Source of the DNA: Halalkalicoccus jeotgali B3
Lineage (GTDB): Archaea; Halobacteriota; Halobacteria; Halobacteriales; Halalkalicoccaceae
DNA: 64,000 nt
Direction: 5' to 3'
NCBI RefSeq assembly: GCF_000196895.1
Contig: NC_014297.1
Coordinates: 1,494,119 to 1,558,118, forward strand
Positions within the stretch are counted from its first letter, which is position 1. Every line of letters starts with the position of its first letter. The translations under genes were made by a program, and so were the position numbers. The notes beneath the pieces are model-generated. The model had not been told where the DNA came from. It did not search any database and saw only the letters and a list, made by a program, of their open reading frames with translations. This document shows positions 61,295 through 64,000 of the stretch, piece by piece.

Positions 61295-62461
61295 TCAGGG
61301 TTCAAGCAGGACCTTCGTAACGCCCTCCTCGCGGTTGTCGAAGGCCTCGTACATCTCGGGGGCCTCGTCGAGACCCACACGATGGGAGACGATCCAGCTC
61401 GGGTCCGCCCGTCCCTCGATGATCAGGTCACGGAGGGCGCGGTTGTACTGCTTGACGTTACACTGGCCGGTGCCACACTTCAGGCCCTTCTCGAAGAACT
61501 TCCCGAAGTCGATTCCCAACCGCCCCTGTGCGGCCATCTCGTCGGGCGCGCCGGGATCCGAGGGGACGTAGAGTCCGGGGATCCCGAGCTCGCCGGTCGG
61601 GCGAACGACTTGGATCAGCTGGTTGAGGACCACGGCGGGGTTCTCCCTCGCCGGGTTGTAGGCGTCGTCCGAGGGGTCGGTTTCGGGGTCGATCGCCTGA
61701 TAGCCCACGGCGTCGACGCCCTTGTCGACCATGCCGCCGTGTTCGTTCTTGATCTGCTCGACCGGATCCGAGTCCTCGAAGTTGATCGGGATCGCCCCGC
61801 AGTTCTCCTCGACCGCGTCGAGTCGGCTCGGCACCCGGTCGACAGTGTAGATCTCGGCGGCACCCTTGATGTGGGCGCTGTAGGCGGCCATCGCGCCGAC
61901 GGGGCCGGCCCCGAAGATCGCGACCGATTCCCCTGGTTGGAGGTTCGCGAGTTCGGTCCCGTGCCAGCCTGTCGGGAAGATATCGGCCAGAAGCGAAAAC
62001 GAGTCCTCGTGCTCGTCGCCCTCGGGGAGCTTCAGCGCGTTGAAGTCCGCGTACGGAACCCGCAGCCGTTCGGCCTGTCCGCCCTTATAGGGCCCCATCG
62101 CGACGTAACCGTAGGCCCCGCCCGCGAAACCGGGGTTGACGTTCGTACAGAAGCCCGTGTAGCCCGCCTCGCAGTTCTGACAGAATCCACAGGCGACGTT
62201 GAACGGGAGGACGATCCGGTCGCCCTCTTCGAGGGTGCTTACGCCCTCCCCCACTTCGTCGACGATCCCCATGTTCTCGTGGCCGAAGACGATCCCCGGC
62301 TCGGCGTCGGTGCGCCCCTCGTACATGTGGAGGTCGGAGCCACAGATACAGGTCGTCGTGATGTCGATCACCACGTCATTGGGGTGCTCGATCTCCGGTT
62401 CGTCCACTTCCTCCACCGCCACGTCGTGCGGTCCCTGATAGACCACGGCATTCATTGACAT
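61295..62461 (-). CDS. Zinc-dependent alcohol dehydrogenase, glutathione-independent formaldehyde dehydrogenase-like
   Basis: The 388-residue enzyme has the catalytic-zinc site ICGSDLHMYEGR and GHENMGIVDEVG, structural-zinc cysteines CGFCQNCEAGYTGFC, and the NAD-binding SVAIFGAGPVGAMAAYSA. The TGWHGTELANLQPGESV stretch is typical of the glutathione-independent formaldehyde dehydrogenase group. The enzyme may oxidise formaldehyde or another aldehyde. Proximity to the formate-dehydrogenase-like gene would make a formaldehyde-to-CO2 route possible, but the two are 3 kb apart and opposed in direction. Confidence 0.88.
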   Translation of the reverse strand: MSMNAVVYQGPHDVAVEEVDEPEIEHPNDVVIDITTTCICGSDLHMYEGRTDAEPGIVFGHENMGIVDEVGEGVSTLEEGDRIVLPFNVACGFCQNCEAGYTGFCTNVNPGFAGGAYGYVAMGPYKGGQAERLRVPYADFNALKLPEGDEHEDSFSLLADIFPTGWHGTELANLQPGESVAIFGAGPVGAMAAYSAHIKGAAEIYTVDRVPSRLDAVEENCGAIPINFEDSDPVEQIKNEHGGMVDKGVDAVGYQAIDPETDPSDDAYNPARENPAVVLNQLIQVVRPTGELGIPGLYVPSDPGAPDEMAAQGRLGIDFGKFFEKGLKCGTGQCNVKQYNRALRDLIIEGRADPSWIVSHRVGLDEAPEMYEAFDNREEGVTKVLLEP

Positions 62462-62585
62462 CGTTTGATCCCGACTAGCGGATGGGCCGCGAGGGGTATA
62501 ATCATGATTGTTAATTAACTAGTAGGAGATAACAACCTCCACGGACGACCACAACCTGTTTGCTCGACAGGGAAGTAGAGCGGGC

Positions 62586-63311
62586 ATGAAGCTCACGGAG
62601 GCACTCCCGACCGAGGGGCTGACCTGCGTCGTCGGGGCCGGCGGGAAGAAGACGACGCTGTACGCGCTGGCCAACGCGCTCGAGCGGGCGGTCGTCACCG
62701 CCACGGTCCGGATCCCGATCTTCGATCCCCACGTCGCGCGGGTCGTCGTCACCGACGATCCGGTGAGTGCAATCGAGGAAAACGACGAGTGGCCCCTCGG
62801 TGTCGTCCCCGAGCGAGAGTTCGAGGACCGCTATCGGGGCTACGATCGGACGGTCGTCGAGGAACTCGCCCGCGAGACCGACACACCCGTCCTCGTCAAG
62901 GCCGACGGCGCGCGGATGCGCGAATTCAAGGCCCCCAACGGGGACGAACCGCAGCTCCCGGCAAACGCCGACGCCGTGCTCCCGGTCGCGAGCGTCCACG
63001 CGGTCGGTGAACCCCTCTCGGACGCCGTCGTCCACCGGCCCGAACGTGTCGGCGCCATCGCCGGTATCGAGGCCGGCGAGGAGATCACGCCCGCGGCGGT
63101 CGCTCGCGTGCTCGCGAGCCCCGAGGGCGGGCTGAAGGGCGTCACCGAGGGAGCCGCGGCGATCCCGATTCTCAACAAGGTCGACGATAGCGAGGACGAG
63201 ACGGTCGCCCGCGAGATCGCCCACGAGATTCACGAACGCGCGGCGGTCGAGCGCGTGGTGCTCGCGCGGATGGCAGAGCCCGAGATCGTGGACGTCATTC
63301 GAGGCGCTTGA
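62586..63311 (+). CDS. yqeC: YqeC-like selenium/molybdenum hydroxylase accessory protein
   Basis: The 241-residue protein has a P-loop-like VVGAGGKKTTLYALANAL (residues 15-32) and the YqeC pattern TPVLVKADGARMREFKAPN, PQLPANADAVLPVASVHAVG, then VTEGAAAIPILNKVDD. YqeC is associated with maturation of selenium-dependent molybdenum hydroxylases in bacteria; in archaea its role is unknown. It converges on mobA with a 17-base overlap of the 3' ends. Confidence 0.83.
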   Translation: MKLTEALPTEGLTCVVGAGGKKTTLYALANALERAVVTATVRIPIFDPHVARVVVTDDPVSAIEENDEWPLGVVPEREFEDRYRGYDRTVVEELARETDTPVLVKADGARMREFKAPNGDEPQLPANADAVLPVASVHAVGEPLSDAVVHRPERVGAIAGIEAGEEITPAAVARVLASPEGGLKGVTEGAAAIPILNKVDDSEDETVAREIAHEIHERAAVERVVLARMAEPEIVDVIRGA

Positions 63312-63906
63312 GCGCCTCCTCGAACTCCTCGCGGGTGTTGAGGTTCTCGAAGGTCTTCAATAGGGCGTACTCGAGGACCTCGGACTCGCCGATCACGACG
63401 TACTCCAGATACTCGAGGGGTGCGATCACCTTCCGCTCGCCCGCCGCGAGCGCGCGTTCGCAGGCCTCGACCATCGATTCGGTCCGGTAGACGGCGTGGG
63501 TGGGTTGAAACCAGCCGTCGCCCACCCGAGGGACGGCGGCGTCGTACCCGTGGGCGCGCTCGAAGAGGTGTGCGACGAGCGCGGGCTCGACGAAGGGCAT
63601 ATCGCAAGCCGCGACGAAGGCGTACTCGCTTTCGGTATCTCGAAGTCCCGTCCGGATCCCCGCCATCGGCCCTTCGTCAGGATCGGGATCCTCTGCGACG
63701 ACGAGCGGGTTCGAGTAGCCCTCGAAGGCCGCCTTGATGGCCGCCGTCTGGTCGGCCCGGCAGTTCACGACCAACCGGTCGGTCGCGCCTTCGAGGCGGT
63801 CGCCGACCCGACGGATCATCGGCGTGCCTCCGAGGTCGGCAGTGGCCTTGTCCGTCTCGCCGAAGCGGGTCGAGCGACCGCCGGCGAGGACGACGCCGTC
63901 TGGCAT
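63295..63906 (-). CDS. mobA: Molybdenum cofactor guanylyltransferase
   Basis: The 203-residue nucleotidyltransferase starts GVVLAGGRSTRFGETDKATADLGG (the GTP-binding signature) and has LVVNCRADQ, DPDEGPMAGIRTGL, FVAACDMPFVEPALV with metal-binding Asp, and QPTHAVYRTESM. It attaches GMP to molybdopterin, producing the bis-MGD form used by the fdhF-like enzyme at 56 kb. The start MPDGVVLAGG is preferred; an upstream longer frame is basic shadow. Confidence 0.93.
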   Translation of the reverse strand: MPDGVVLAGGRSTRFGETDKATADLGGTPMIRRVGDRLEGATDRLVVNCRADQTAAIKAAFEGYSNPLVVAEDPDPDEGPMAGIRTGLRDTESEYAFVAACDMPFVEPALVAHLFERAHGYDAAVPRVGDGWFQPTHAVYRTESMVEACERALAAGERKVIAPLEYLEYVVIGESEVLEYALLKTFENLNTREEFEEALKRLE

Positions 63907-63988
63907 ACGCGAGGGTTCTCGTGCAGGAACATAGTTCGCTCGGCGCGAACCCGTCATACTTTTCCCACCCGCAACCCTCGGTCGAGCC

Positions 63989-64000
63989 ATGTATGCCGCA
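63989..64000 (+). CDS. Possible start of a gene running off the right edge
   Basis: An ATG at 63989 gives M-Y-A-A before the window ends. The CATACTTTTCCC box at 63955-63966 lies about 25-34 bases upstream and would suit a leaderless promoter. Nothing further can be said. Confidence 0.3.

Noticed and set aside
1-64000. tRNA, rRNA, insertion sequences or prophage
   Set aside because: No cloverleaf with matching T-loop, no transposase-like product and no phage gene set was seen in the gaps, which are nearly all under 300 bases.

Overview
The window is chromosomal DNA of a halophilic archaeon (class Halobacteria). The evidence is a very high GC content, strongly acidic proteins, TATA boxes sitting about 25-30 bases before many start codons (leaderless mRNAs), an Orc1/Cdc6 gene beside ORB repeats, archaella, a PGF-CTERM anchored lipoprotein-like binding protein, SRP19, Gar1, FEN1 with a PIP box, and a menaquinone (not ubiquinone) pathway. 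The species cannot be fixed from the sequence. Genes are packed tightly, with many 4-base overlaps. No tRNA, rRNA, insertion sequence, prophage or CRISPR array was seen.

1-12.4 kb is housekeeping. It holds the end of a probable metal transporter, an ABC-2 exporter divergent from a TetR-type regulator with a symmetrical operator candidate, aroA-aroC, a DICT sensor, the pyruvate-type ferredoxin oxidoreductase porA-porB followed by an Lrp/AsnC regulator, and an EamA transporter. 12.4-20.6 kb is a taxis and motility locus: two RecA/KaiC-like ATPases, cheW, a soluble transducer, cheB, cheC, cheY, arlG, arlF and one archaellin with an extra Ig-like domain. This locus is damaged in three places: a G-run frameshift in the KaiC-like gene, a junction that fuses the 5' parts of cheB and cheC tail to tail, and a frameshift in the winged-helix regulator next to the archaellin. 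cheA, cheR and cheD are absent.

20.6-24.1 kb is a cobalamin/metal-chelate ABC importer (btuD-btuC divergent from btuF). 24.1-40.4 kb is mixed housekeeping: srp19-gar1, a presenilin-like protease, MFS and ornithine-cyclodeaminase-like genes, NUDIX and GNAT enzymes, a PHP-asparagine-synthase-like pair, bolA, fen1, an S-layer-like protein paired with an RND pump, gatC-gatA, and a class-V aminotransferase. 40.3-48.7 kb carries menF-menD-menB and menA-menC-menE on the minus strand, interrupted by a small membrane protein and a flavin-binding protein.

48.7-50.4 kb is a replication origin: orc1 plus five ORB-like elements, two of which form a 27-base inverted repeat flanking a 7-base tandem repeat and an AT-rich unwinding region. 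50.5-64 kb contains a sulfite-oxidase-like molybdoenzyme, small regulators, a large haloarchaeal protein with a coiled coil, purA, a frameshifted HhH-like gene, a formate-dehydrogenase-like molybdo/tungsto-enzyme, an AGE epimerase, a CobW GTPase with two tiny zinc-finger-like genes, a formaldehyde-dehydrogenase-like enzyme, and yqeC-mobA of molybdenum cofactor biology.

The main leads are the origin, the cheB/cheC junction, and the archaellin insert. The three single-base frameshifts (one lies outside the taxis locus) could also be sequencing errors and should be checked against reads first.
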